From the NCBI RefSeq assembly GCF_017573505.1, contig NZ_JAGEOJ010000017.1, positions 1 through 64,000 of the forward strand: a stretch of 64,000 bases of DNA, given 5' to 3'. This document shows, piece after piece, positions 15,956 through 24,523 of this stretch (position 1 is the stretch's first letter; each line of letters begins with the position of its first letter). Both the position numbers and the translations under genes were made by a program. The notes under the pieces were generated by a model. The model saw only the letters and a list, made by a program, of their open reading frames with translations. It was not told where the DNA came from and searched no databases. The stretch comes from Actinomadura barringtoniae (lineage in GTDB: Bacteria; Actinomycetota; Actinomycetes; Streptosporangiales; Streptosporangiaceae).

Positions 15956-17105
15956 CGGCGGTGGACGGGCGCCAGCCCTCCGTCACGTCGTGGGTGTAGA
16001 GCCATGAGGTGGCCCGCTCGTAGAACAGGCGGGTCGCCAGCGGCATGACGACGTTGCGCACGCGGCGTGCGACCGGGCCCGCCGTCTTGGCGTCGCGGTT
16101 GTCGCTCGCGGCCTTGACCATCTTCGCCATGCGCTTGCGCCGTTCACCGTCGTAGGCGGCGAGTGCCGCCGGAACGTCCGCGGTCTCCAGCGCGCGGGCG
16201 AGCACGACGGCGTCCTCGATCGCCATCGACGCGCCCTGGCCCGCGCCGACAGGGTGGCCTGAGTCGCCGACGAGCACGATGCGTTCGCCGTGCCAGACCG
16301 GGACCTCGCCGAGCACGTGCATCAGCGTCGGCCGCTGCATCGTCGTGGCGGCCGACAGCAGGGTCCGCGCCATCTCCTCGTGCCGGTAGAGGTGGCGGAG
16401 CGCGTCCAGGTCCACCGACGCGAGATCGGGCTGCGCGGGGTCGGCGACCTGCGCCGCCCACCAGGTCTCGCCGCCGGGCATCCCGACGTAGGCGAACGCG
16501 CCGTTCCGCCCGAAGATCATGTTGAACGTGCCGGCCTCCACCTCGACGCCGGACGCGACGCCCGAGGCCGTGAAGAGGCCCGCATAGGTGGGCTCGGGCG
16601 CACCCGGGTCGAGGATCCGCCGGGTCGCCGACCAGATCCCGTCGGCGCCCACGAGCAGGTCCGCCTCGACCGTGAGCCCGCTCTCGAACTCCGCCGTCAC
16701 GCTGCTGTCGCTTTCGCTTGCTCCGACGAGCCGTTCGCCCGTGACGATCCGCGCCCCGGCCCGTACCGCCTCGGCGCGCAGCGTCTCCACCAGGCGCCCG
16801 CGCATCAGCGTGACGCTGTGCAGCGGGTCGCCGGTGAGCCTGCCCCGCGGCATCGCGCCGAGGAGCCGGCCCGTGTCCGACCACAGACGCTGGTGCCCGA
16901 TGTCGTGCCCGGCGGCCCGCACGGCCTCCAGGCAGCCCAGCGCCCGCAGGCACCGGAGCCCGTTGGTGGCCAGGCTGAGGAACGAGCCGACGGGCCCCGC
17001 CGGGTCGGCGTAGGCCTCGTACACCGTCACCTCGGCGCCGATCCGCCGCAGCGCGATCGCGCTCGTGGCGCCCGCGACCCCGCCGCCGATCACCGTGACC
17101 CGCAT
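15939..17105 (-). CDS. FAD-dependent monooxygenase (PHBH fold)
   Basis: A 388-residue flavoprotein monooxygenase of the p-hydroxybenzoate hydroxylase fold. The N-terminal Rossmann motif is VIGGGVAGATSAIALRR (residues 4-20), a second FAD/NADPH contact is LVGADGIWSATR (DG motif), and the third is VLVGDSGHPVGAGQG (GD motif). Such enzymes hydroxylate or epoxidise aromatic or enolic substrates with NAD(P)H and oxygen. The ATG follows AGGAGG by 5 nt. It is divergent from a TetR gene with a 31-bp dyad between them, so the TetR protein very probably represses it. The substrate is unknown. Confidence 0.87.
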   Translation of the reverse strand: MRVTVIGGGVAGATSAIALRRIGAEVTVYEAYADPAGPVGSFLSLATNGLRCLRALGCLEAVRAAGHDIGHQRLWSDTGRLLGAMPRGRLTGDPLHSVTLMRGRLVETLRAEAVRAGARIVTGERLVGASESDSSVTAEFESGLTVEADLLVGADGIWSATRRILDPGAPEPTYAGLFTASGVASGVEVEAGTFNMIFGRNGAFAYVGMPGGETWWAAQVADPAQPDLASVDLDALRHLYRHEEMARTLLSAATTMQRPTLMHVLGEVPVWHGERIVLVGDSGHPVGAGQGASMAIEDAVVLARALETADVPAALAAYDGERRKRMAKMVKAASDNRDAKTAGPVARRVRNVVMPLATRLFYERATSWLYTHDVTEGWRPSTAALTQA

Positions 17106-17129
17106 GAACGCCTCCTGAATCTCAGTTCA

Positions 17130-17160
17130 CTGAATCTATATTCGGCGAATGTGGATTCAG
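17130..17160. promoter_or_regulatory. TetR operator between FAD monooxygenase and tetR
   Basis: A 31-bp dyad: the 14-nt left arm (from CTGAATC) and right arm (ending GATTCAG) match at 12 of 14 positions around a GGC centre. Another CTGAATCT lies at 17115-17122, next to the monooxygenase ribosome site. Confidence 0.75.
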
Positions 17161-17221
17161 TATCATGCGATACTGGGCGGGCGTCAACCACGAGTGGCGC
17201 TGCGACGGAGGGCGGAGGCCG

Positions 17222-17842
17222 GTGGGCGTACGGAAGGCCAAGGCGGCCGAGACCGAGGCCGCGCTGAAGGACGCCGCCCGGCGGCTGTTCATGGAGCGCG
17301 GCTACCTCAACACCAAGATCACCGACATCACGGCGGCGGCCGGGCGCGCGACCGGCTCGTTCTACGACCACTTCGCTAGCAAGGAGCAGCTCCTGGAGGC
17401 GCTGCTGGCCGACCTGGAGGCCCAGGCCGACGCGGGGATCGAGGCGGCCGGACATGCGCACTCGCGCGACCACGACCTGGCCGAGCGCGAGCAGTTGCGC
17501 AGCCACCTGGAGGTGGCCTGGCGCGTCTACCGCGACAACCTGCCGGTGATCGTCGCCCAGATGCAGTCGATGGTCGCCGAGAGCCCCTCGGCCGGCCGCG
17601 CCTGGCAGAGCCTGGTCACCGAGACCGACCCCTGGCGCGACCACCTCGAGTTCATGCGGGAGAAGGGCCGTCAGATCCCCGGCGACCCGATTCTCGTGGC
17701 CGCCGCGATGGGCTCGATGATCTCGATGCTCGGCTACTCCGTCCTCACCGCGGGCGAGCACGGCCCGGACGTCACCGACGACGAGATCGTCGACACCCTC
17801 ACCGCCCTGCTGCTGAATGGCCTCGCCGGACCGCCCGATTGA
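17222..17842 (+). CDS. TetR-family transcriptional regulator
   Basis: A 206-residue TetR regulator with the HTH in residues 10-56 (AALKDAARRLFMERGYLNTKI, then ATGSFYDHFASKEQLL) and a C-terminal ligand domain with a clear amphipathic dimerisation helix. The GTG at 17222 is favoured because GGCGGAGG lies just upstream and because an ATG at 17165 would start inside the promoter region, 5 bp from the operator. It is divergent from the FAD monooxygenase, and the 31-bp palindrome between them is the probable binding site. The inducer may be the monooxygenase substrate. Confidence 0.83.
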   Translation: MGVRKAKAAETEAALKDAARRLFMERGYLNTKITDITAAAGRATGSFYDHFASKEQLLEALLADLEAQADAGIEAAGHAHSRDHDLAEREQLRSHLEVAWRVYRDNLPVIVAQMQSMVAESPSAGRAWQSLVTETDPWRDHLEFMREKGRQIPGDPILVAAAMGSMISMLGYSVLTAGEHGPDVTDDEIVDTLTALLLNGLAGPPD

Positions 17843-17913
17843 CCCCGCCCCTTCCGGGCCAGACGGCGATCGGTGAGCATGATGGCTGAGGCGCCGCCGA
17901 CGGAAGGGACATC

Positions 17914-19125
17914 GTGGGGGAGAGGGATTTCGAGAGGCTCGCCGCGCTGCGGCGCGACCCGTACCCGCTCTACGCCGAGGCCCGGGAGACCGACGGGCTC
18001 CTGTACGTGCCGGAACTGGACGGCTGGCTGGTCGCACGGCACGCCGACGTCCGCGAGGTGCTGCGGACCCCGGAGATCTTCTCCTCGGCCAACGTGCTGC
18101 GCCCCGACATGCACCCGTCGCCGGAGGCCATCGCCGAGATGGTCAAGGGCCCGGCCGGCGGCGGCCCGGTCGTGGTGAGCGCGGACGGCGAGGCGCACCT
18201 GCGCCTGCGCGCCCCGCTCACCCGCGCGTTCTCGGGAACCAGGGTCGCCGCGCTGCTGCCGTTCATCACCGAACGCGCGGGCGCGCTGGTCGACGCGTTC
18301 ATCGGCGACGGCGAGGTCGAGCTGATGAGCCGGTACGCGCGCAGGCTCCCCGGCGAGGTGATCGCGCACATCTACGGGCTCGACCCGGCCGACGCGGACG
18401 TGGCCATCCAGGGCAGCGTGCAGGCCGAGCGCCTGGGGTTCCGGCGGATGAGCACGGGCGATCAGGTCGCCGCCGCCAGGGACATGGCCGCCCTGCGAAC
18501 GCTCCTGGACGCGCACCTGACCGACCGCCTCGCGCAGCCGCGCGACGACCTGATCTCGGAGATGATCGAGGCCCTCGCGCCCGGCGCACCCACGCCCGAG
18601 GCCCGCGGCCAGATCCTCTCCAACCTGTCCAACCTCGTGATCGCCGGGCACCTCACCACGACCGCGCTCATGGGGAACGCGATGACGCACCTGCTCTCGC
18701 ATCGCGAGCAGTGGGAGATGCTGGTCGCCGATCCGTCGCTCATCCCCGACGCGATCGACGAGGCCGCCCGCTACGACACGGCGGTCCAGGCGTTCCGCCG
18801 CATCACGACCCGGCCCACCACGCTCGCCGGCACCGAACTGCCCGAGGGCGCCGCCGTCCTGGTCGCGTTCGGCGCCGCCGGTCGAGACGGCACAGCGCAC
18901 GAACGCCCCGATGTGTTCGACATCACCCGGCCGCGCGAACGGCACCTGGCGTTCGGCCACGGCGTGCACGCCTGCCCCGGCGCCCAGCTCGCCCGCGAGG
19001 AGCTGCGCATCAGCCTGGAGACCTTCGTACGCCGCCTTCCCGGCCTGCGACTGGCCGAGGAGCCGCGGATGCGCCCCAGCCTCATCGACCGGTCGCCGGA
19101 GACCCTCCGGCTGGCCTGGAAATGA
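17914..19125 (+). CDS. Cytochrome P450 with atypical I-helix (AGHLTT)
   Basis: A 403-residue bacterial P450, soluble, of normal length. The K-helix ExxR is EAAR (Glu283, Arg286), and the heme loop FGHGVHACPG places the thiolate ligand at Cys354. In the I-helix the oxygen-activation motif, usually AGHETT or AGxDT, reads AGHLTT: the acidic residue is Leu247, while Thr248 and Thr249 remain. Loss of the acid usually weakens normal proton delivery and occurs in P450s that use substrate hydroxyls, peroxide or catalyse unusual reactions. GGAAGGG precedes the GTG start. No ferredoxin gene is adjacent. The substrate is unknown. Confidence 0.87.
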   Translation: MGERDFERLAALRRDPYPLYAEARETDGLLYVPELDGWLVARHADVREVLRTPEIFSSANVLRPDMHPSPEAIAEMVKGPAGGGPVVVSADGEAHLRLRAPLTRAFSGTRVAALLPFITERAGALVDAFIGDGEVELMSRYARRLPGEVIAHIYGLDPADADVAIQGSVQAERLGFRRMSTGDQVAAARDMAALRTLLDAHLTDRLAQPRDDLISEMIEALAPGAPTPEARGQILSNLSNLVIAGHLTTTALMGNAMTHLLSHREQWEMLVADPSLIPDAIDEAARYDTAVQAFRRITTRPTTLAGTELPEGAAVLVAFGAAGRDGTAHERPDVFDITRPRERHLAFGHGVHACPGAQLAREELRISLETFVRRLPGLRLAEEPRMRPSLIDRSPETLRLAWK

Positions 19126-19232
19126 TCGTCCAACCTGCCAGAACTGGCCGTAACGGCGTGTTACGCGAGTGAAGCGGGAGGAAGAGGGAAAGATCCACGC
19201 CCCGGACAACCCCTCACCCGCGGGAGGCAACC

Positions 19233-19433
19233 ATGCGGCTCGGAACCGCCGTGCTCGTGATCTGGCTGATCATCGGCGCGATCGCGGCCGGCCAGCGCGG
19301 CTATTACGACGGCGACAAGAAGAAGAACTGCAACCGCGTCGCCACCATCGCCGTGACCGTCATCGCCGGCCCGCTGAACTACCTCGGCGTCAACCCGAAG
19401 ATCCACTGCAAGACGCCAGAGCCGAGCAAGTAG
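19233..19433 (+). CDS. Small membrane protein of unknown function
   Basis: A 66-residue protein with two hydrophobic stretches (about residues 3-19 and 37-52) and two cysteines (Cys33, Cys59). It resembles short uncharacterised actinobacterial proteins that carry WLIIGA and a GPLNYLGVNP segment. GGGAGG precedes the ATG. Downstream, CGGTCGTG (19435-19442) can pair with CACGACCG (19459-19466) across a 16-nt loop, possibly a terminator without a T tract. No function can be given. Confidence 0.72.
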   Translation: MRLGTAVLVIWLIIGAIAAGQRGYYDGDKKKNCNRVATIAVTVIAGPLNYLGVNPKIHCKTPEPSK

Positions 19434-19542
19434 CCGGTCGTGCGCGGTCGCGGCCGGTCACGACCGCCGCGACCGTCAACATCGGGTCAAGAGAACCAGG
19501 ATCAAGGAATAGGGGTGGAGTGCGGCGGAGTTGCCGCAGGAC

Positions 19543-20478
19543 ATGGCACGCATCGGCAGCACAGACCTGGAAGTCGGACCCTTCACCCTCGGCGGCAACG
19601 TCTTCGGCTGGACGTCGGACCTGGACGAGTCCTTCGCCGTCCTGGACGCCTACACCGCCGCGGGCGGCAACTTCGTCGACTCCGCGGACGCCTACTCGGC
19701 GTGGGTGGAGGGCAATTCCGGCGGCGAGTCCGAGACCATCCTCGGCGCGTGGCTGAAGGCGCGCGGCAGGCGCGACGAGGTCGTGGTCGCCACCAAGGCC
19801 GGCGCGCACCCGAAGTTCCGCGGGCTGGGCGCCGCCACGGTCAAGGCGGCGGCCGAGGAGTCGCTGCGCCGCCTGCAGACCGACTACATCGATCTCTACT
19901 ACGCGCATTTCGACGACCCGGACACGCCGGTGGCCGAGACGCTCGGCGCGCTGGACGAGCTCGTCCGCGAGGGCAAGGTGCGGCACATCGCCGCCTCCAA
20001 CTTCACCGCCGAACGGCTCGCCGAATCACTGGCGCACTCCGACGCCGAGGGGCTCGCGCGGTACGTCGCGTTCCAGCCGCACTACAACCTCCTCTCGCGC
20101 GACACCTACGAGGGCGAACGCGAGGACGTGGTGAAGCGCAACGGCCTGTCGGCGCTTCCGTACTCCAGCCTGGCCTCGGGCTTCCTCACCGGTAAGTACC
20201 GCCCCGGGCAGAAGGTGCAGAGCGCCCGGGCCGGAAAGGCCGGCCAGTACCTGGAGAGCGAGCGGGGACAGAAGGTCCTCGCGGCCCTCGACACCGTCGC
20301 CGAGGAAACCGGCGCGCAGCACTCCACCGTCGCGCTCGCCTGGCTCAACGCCCAGCCCACGGTCATCGCGCCGATCGCCAGCGCCCGCACGGTCGAGCAG
20401 CTTCCCGCGCTGCTGGCGCTCGCCGATCTCGAGCTGACCGACGGCCAGGTCGCGCTGCTCGACGAGGCGTCCGCTTGA
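19543..20478 (+). CDS. Aldo/keto reductase
   Basis: A 311-residue (beta/alpha)8 NADPH-dependent aldo/keto reductase that reduces aldehydes or ketones. The catalytic Asp and Tyr are in NFVDSADAYSAW, the Lys in VVVATKAG, and the His in LYYAHFDDP. The phosphate-binding C-terminal segment (VIAPIASARTVEQL) is also present. The start is uncertain: TTG 19531 is in frame, but GGCGGAG lies about 12 nt before ATG 19543, and the mature protein begins just after it. It stands alone between a small membrane protein and the GntR gene. The physiological substrate is unknown. Confidence 0.86.
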   Translation: MARIGSTDLEVGPFTLGGNVFGWTSDLDESFAVLDAYTAAGGNFVDSADAYSAWVEGNSGGESETILGAWLKARGRRDEVVVATKAGAHPKFRGLGAATVKAAAEESLRRLQTDYIDLYYAHFDDPDTPVAETLGALDELVREGKVRHIAASNFTAERLAESLAHSDAEGLARYVAFQPHYNLLSRDTYEGEREDVVKRNGLSALPYSSLASGFLTGKYRPGQKVQSARAGKAGQYLESERGQKVLAALDTVAEETGAQHSTVALAWLNAQPTVIAPIASARTVEQLPALLALADLELTDGQVALLDEASA

Positions 20479-20517
20479 GGCCGGGCGCGCGGTAACGCGG
20501 GGTAGAGCCCCCAGGGG

Positions 20518-20534
20518 TATCCGGATTTCGGATA
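20518..20534. promoter_or_regulatory. Candidate GntR operator
   Basis: TATCCG-N5-CGGATA (20518-20534), a perfect 6-bp dyad with 5-bp centre, stands 10 bp before the gntR start, just upstream of its AAAGGAGG. This position suits autorepression of the gntR-ligase operon. Confidence 0.65.
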
Positions 20535-20544
20535 TGAAAGGAGG

Positions 20545-21294
20545 GTGATTGATCCTGCGGCCCCGTTGCCGAAGTACCTTCAGCTTCGGGCGATCCTGCT
20601 CGGCATGATCGAGGAGGAGCGGCTGCCGGTCGACGCGCCGGTTCCGTCAGAGCGTGAGCTGTGCCGCCGGTTCGGGGTGTCGCGGATGACCGTACGGCAG
20701 GCGGTGGACCAGCTGGTCGCCGAGGACCGGCTGCGGCGCATCCCCGGCAAGGGAACCTTCGTCGCCCGGCCCAAGGTGCAGATGCCGAAAGAGCTCGTCT
20801 CGTTCACCGAGGACATGCTCACGCGCGGGCTCCGGCCCGGCTCGGTCGACCTGGCCACGCGCACCGTCGAGGCCGACCCGCACCTGGCGCGCCTGTTCGA
20901 GGTGGACGTGGGCGCCGGCGTGCACGTGCTGGAACGGCTCCGGCTCGCCGACGGCGAGCCGATGGCGGTGGAGCGATCGCACATCCTCGCCTCGCTCGCG
21001 CCCGACCTGCCGCAGCGGCGCCCCGCCGGGGCGTCGCTCTTCGGCGTCCTGGAGAAGGAGTACGGGATTCTGCTGGACGCGGGGGAGCAGACCATCGAGG
21101 CTGGTCCGGTGGGGAACGAGGACGCGCGCCTGCTGGGGATCGACCCGGGCAGTCCCGTCTTCTTCATGCAGCAGCGCACGTTCAGCCGGGGAGTCTGCGT
21201 CGAGGTGGCGATGGCCACCTACCGCGCCGACCGCTACCGGATCCATCTGGGCCTGGAGTCGCGTCGCCGGCCCTCGGAGCTTGGAGACCACTGA
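20545..21294 (+). CDS. GntR-family (HutC/UTRA type) transcriptional regulator
   Basis: A 249-residue regulator with an N-terminal GntR winged helix (PSERELCRRFGVSRMTVRQAVDQL, residues 32-55) and a C-terminal UTRA ligand domain (about 90-240). The GTG at 20545 matches the usual start of the family (xIDPAAPLPKYLQL), though AAAGGAGG touches it directly, an unusually short spacing. The stop shares one base with the ATG of the acyl-CoA ligase, so the genes are translationally coupled and the regulator very likely responds to a ligand connected with that ligase, such as an acyl-CoA or its acid. Confidence 0.86.
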   Translation: MIDPAAPLPKYLQLRAILLGMIEEERLPVDAPVPSERELCRRFGVSRMTVRQAVDQLVAEDRLRRIPGKGTFVARPKVQMPKELVSFTEDMLTRGLRPGSVDLATRTVEADPHLARLFEVDVGAGVHVLERLRLADGEPMAVERSHILASLAPDLPQRRPAGASLFGVLEKEYGILLDAGEQTIEAGPVGNEDARLLGIDPGSPVFFMQQRTFSRGVCVEVAMATYRADRYRIHLGLESRRRPSELGDH

Positions 21295-22847
21295 TGGAGA
21301 CCCCGCTCACTCCGCTCGCCTTCCTGGACCGTTCGGCGGAGGTCTTCCCCGGCAAGACCGCCGTCTCCTTCGGCGATCAGCGGATGACATACGCCGAACT
21401 CGCCGCCGAGGTGACCCGGGTCGCGAACGGCCTGCGCGCGCTGGGCGTGCGGCCGGGGGACCGGGTCGCCTACCTCGCGCCGAACGTGCCCGACCTGCTG
21501 ATCGCGCACTTCGCGGTGCCGCTCGCCGGCGCGGTCCTGGTCGCGATCAACACGCGGCTCGCCTCCGAGGAGGTCCGCCACATCCTCTACCACTCCGGCG
21601 CCAGGATCCTGGTCGTCGACTCCGGGCTGCATCCGACGATCGCGCCGCTGGAGGGCGGCCTGCAGACGGTCGAACGGGTCATCACCGTTCCGGAGGAGCG
21701 GGCCGACCTGCTCGGCTCGGACGACCCGCTTCCGTGGGAGGTGGAGGACGAGAACGCGGTCATCTCCATCAACTACACCTCGGGCACGACCGGGCTCCCC
21801 AAGGGCGTGATGTACACCCATCGCGGCGCGTACCTGAACGCGCTCGGCGAGGTGATGCACTCGCGGCACACCCCCGACAGCGTCTACCTCTGGACGCTGC
21901 CGATGTTCCACTGCAACGGCTGGTGCACCCCGTGGGCGCTCGCCGCGATCGGCGGCACGCAGGTCTGCCTGCGCGCGGTCGACGCGGCGGAGATCTGGCG
22001 GCTCATCGACGAGGAGGGCGTCACGCACCTGAACGGCGCGCCGACCGTGCTGGTCACCATCGCGAACGCCGCGCAGGCGCACACGCTGGAGCGCCCGCTC
22101 GTGGTCACGACCGCCGGAGCCCCGCCGAGCCCCACGATCATCGGTCAGATGGAGGGCCTGGGCGCCAGCATCGTGCACGTCTACGGCCTCACCGAGACCT
22201 ACGGGCCGTACTCGGTCTGCGAACCCCAGCCGGGCTGGCCGGGCCTGGAGCCCGGCGAGCGTTCCCGGCTGCTGGCCCGCCAGGGCGTCGGCATGCTCCA
22301 GACCGACGGGCTGCGGGTGGTGGGCGCCGACATGAACGACGTCCCCTGGGACGGCGAGACCATGGGCGAGATCGTGATGCGCGGCAACAACGTCATGAAG
22401 GGCTACTACGGCGACGAGGAGGCAACCGCCAAGGCGTTCCGCGGCGGCTGGTTCCACTCCGGCGACCTCGGCGTCCGCCACCCCGACGGCTACGTCGAGC
22501 TGCGTGACCGCTCCAAGGACATCATCGTCTCCGGCGGCGAGAACATCTCGACCGTCGAGGTCGAGCGCGCCGTCGACTCCCATCCGGCCGTCCTGGAGGT
22601 GGCCGTGGTCGCGGTGCCCGACGACAAGTGGGGCGAACGGCCCAAGGCGTTCGTCATCCTGCGCCCGGGCCGGACCGCCACCGCCGAGGAGATCATCGAG
22701 CACGTGCGCGGCGGCCTGGCGCGGTTCAAGGCCCCCGATCACGTCGAGTTCGTGTCCGAGCTGCCCAAGACCTCCACCGGCAAGATCCAGAAGTTCGCGC
22801 TGCGCGAGAAGGAGTGGGCGGGCCAGGAGCACCGCATCAAGGGCTGA
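21294..22847 (+). CDS. Fatty-acid/carboxylate-CoA ligase (AMP-binding)
   Basis: A 517-residue ANL-superfamily ligase that activates a carboxylic acid as acyl-AMP and transfers it to CoA. The P-loop is YTSGTTGLPKG (about residues 161-171), the A5 motif VYGLTETYGPYS, the hinge ELRDRSKDIIVSGGENIS, and the C-terminal catalytic Lys is in TSTGKIQKF. The length and motifs match FadD-like ligases for medium- or long-chain acids. The ATG overlaps the preceding stop (TGATG), with GGAG upstream. Control by the coupled GntR regulator is likely. Chain length cannot be told. Confidence 0.87.
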   Translation: METPLTPLAFLDRSAEVFPGKTAVSFGDQRMTYAELAAEVTRVANGLRALGVRPGDRVAYLAPNVPDLLIAHFAVPLAGAVLVAINTRLASEEVRHILYHSGARILVVDSGLHPTIAPLEGGLQTVERVITVPEERADLLGSDDPLPWEVEDENAVISINYTSGTTGLPKGVMYTHRGAYLNALGEVMHSRHTPDSVYLWTLPMFHCNGWCTPWALAAIGGTQVCLRAVDAAEIWRLIDEEGVTHLNGAPTVLVTIANAAQAHTLERPLVVTTAGAPPSPTIIGQMEGLGASIVHVYGLTETYGPYSVCEPQPGWPGLEPGERSRLLARQGVGMLQTDGLRVVGADMNDVPWDGETMGEIVMRGNNVMKGYYGDEEATAKAFRGGWFHSGDLGVRHPDGYVELRDRSKDIIVSGGENISTVEVERAVDSHPAVLEVAVVAVPDDKWGERPKAFVILRPGRTATAEEIIEHVRGGLARFKAPDHVEFVSELPKTSTGKIQKFALREKEWAGQEHRIKG

Positions 22848-22953
22848 CCCCCGGGGTGGTCGCAAAGCGGCAGAAACGCGACGACGATGTGAATAGCTTG
22901 CGCGCCTGGGGAAGGGCCGCCTACGAAACGTTGATCCAGACAGAGGGGGCGGG

Positions 22954-24486
22954 ATGCCTGCCACCGGGAACGTGTTGATCGTGGGAGCCGGGCCCACCGG
23001 GCTGCTGCTGGCCGGGGACCTGGCCGAGGCCGGGGTGCCGTGCACGGTGCTCGAACGGCGCGCGGACGAGCCCAACCTCACCCGCGCGTTCGCGGTCCAC
23101 GCGCGCACGCTGGAGATGCTCGACGCGCGCGGTCTCGCGGACGCGCTCATCGCCACGGGGCATCTGGTCCGGGCGGTCCAGCCGTTCCGATGGGCCAGGA
23201 TCGACCTGTCGCGGCTGCCGGGACGGTTCCCGTACGCGCTGATCACGCCGCAGTACGAGACCGAGCGGCTGCTGGCCGCGCGGGCCCGCGCGGCGGGCGC
23301 GGAGATCGTCGAGGGCGCCGAGGTCACCGGGTTCAGCCAGGATCGCGACGGCGTCGAGGTGCTGGTGCGCGGGCAGGAGCCGCGGCGCGGGGCGTACCTG
23401 GTCGGCGCCGACGGCGTGCGCAGCGTCGTGCGGGAGGTGCTGGGCCTGCCGTTCCCCGGGCAGTCGGCCGTCCGGTCGGTGATGATGGCCGACGTCCGGC
23501 TGACCGACCCGCCGCCCGACCAGTTGAACGCGGGGGTCGACGGTGACGGGTTCGCGTTCGTCGTCCCGTTCGGCGACGGCTGGTATCGCGTGATCGCCTG
23601 GAACCGCGCCCATCAGCTTCCCGACTCCGATCCGGTCGACCTGGACGAGATGCGGGACGTCATGCGCCGCGTCTTCGGCACCGACCACGGCCTGCACGAT
23701 CCGCGGTGGTCGTCGCGGTTCCACAGCGACGAGCGCCAGGTCCCGAACTACCGGGTCGGCCGCGTGTTCCTGGCGGGCGACGCCGCGCACGTGCACTCGC
23801 CCGCGGGCGGGATGGGCATGAACACCGGGCTGCAGGACGCGGCCAACCTCGGCTGGAAGCTCGCCGCCGACCTCCAGGGCTGGGGCCGGTACGGCCTGCT
23901 GGACACCTACCAGGAGGAGCGGCATCCGGTCGGGCGGCGCGTGCTGCGCCTCAGCGGGGCGATCCTGCGCGGCGGCCTGGTCGAGTCGCAGGCCCTGCGG
24001 TGGCTGCGGGAGGGCGCGATCGCGGCGGCGACCCGTACACCGCCGATCGTGCGGCGGGCCGCCGGTGCCGTGTCCGGGATCGACATCGCCTACCCGGCGC
24101 CGCGCGGGTCCCACCGCCTCACCGGCCGCCGCGCCCCTGACGTTCCGCTGGCGGGCAAGCCGACGCGGCTGTACGAGGCGCTGCGCGAGGGCAAGTTCGT
24201 GCTGGTGGTGGCCGCGAACGACCGCGCCGTGAGCTACCTGGCCGGGCACTGCTACCCCGACCGGGTGCACTGTTCGGTCGCGGGCGGTGCCACCCGTACC
24301 TCGGCCCTGGTCCGGCCGGACGGCTACATCGCCTGGGCCACCGACGAGACCGCGCCCGACCGCCGCGCCACCGAGATCCGGCGCGCGCTCGGCTACTGGT
24401 GCGGCGCGCCCGCCGACCGCCACACCGGCCGCACCGACCGGACCGACCGGACGGGACCCAGCGGGGACCGGCATCCGATCGCCTGA
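22954..24486 (+). CDS. FAD-dependent aromatic hydroxylase (PgaE/rifampicin-monooxygenase type)
   Basis: A 510-residue flavoprotein hydroxylase. It has the three FAD motifs: LIVGAGPTGLLLAGDLAEAG (8-27), the DG motif LVGADGVRSVVRE, and the GD motif FLAGDAAHVHSPAGGMGMN. A C-terminal thioredoxin-like region (about 380-480) places it with the long aromatic hydroxylases such as PgaE, MhpA and Rox, which act on phenols, polyketides or rifamycins. The ATG follows a GA-rich sequence. The extreme C-terminus contains a 9-bp repeat (ACCGACCGG) encoding TDRTDRT, which looks like slippage. Its position between a CoA ligase and a decarboxylase does not define a pathway. Confidence 0.84.
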   Translation: MPATGNVLIVGAGPTGLLLAGDLAEAGVPCTVLERRADEPNLTRAFAVHARTLEMLDARGLADALIATGHLVRAVQPFRWARIDLSRLPGRFPYALITPQYETERLLAARARAAGAEIVEGAEVTGFSQDRDGVEVLVRGQEPRRGAYLVGADGVRSVVREVLGLPFPGQSAVRSVMMADVRLTDPPPDQLNAGVDGDGFAFVVPFGDGWYRVIAWNRAHQLPDSDPVDLDEMRDVMRRVFGTDHGLHDPRWSSRFHSDERQVPNYRVGRVFLAGDAAHVHSPAGGMGMNTGLQDAANLGWKLAADLQGWGRYGLLDTYQEERHPVGRRVLRLSGAILRGGLVESQALRWLREGAIAAATRTPPIVRRAAGAVSGIDIAYPAPRGSHRLTGRRAPDVPLAGKPTRLYEALREGKFVLVVAANDRAVSYLAGHCYPDRVHCSVAGGATRTSALVRPDGYIAWATDETAPDRRATEIRRALGYWCGAPADRHTGRTDRTDRTGPSGDRHPIA

Positions 24487-24508
24487 TGCGGTCCCTGATC
24501 GTTTGGGC

Positions 24509-24523
24509 CAGAATGACTCCATG
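24509..24523 (+). promoter_or_regulatory. Leaderless promoter of the decarboxylase gene
   Basis: CAGAAT (24509-24514), 6 nt, then ATG at 24521; no ribosome-binding site is visible. Confidence 0.45.
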
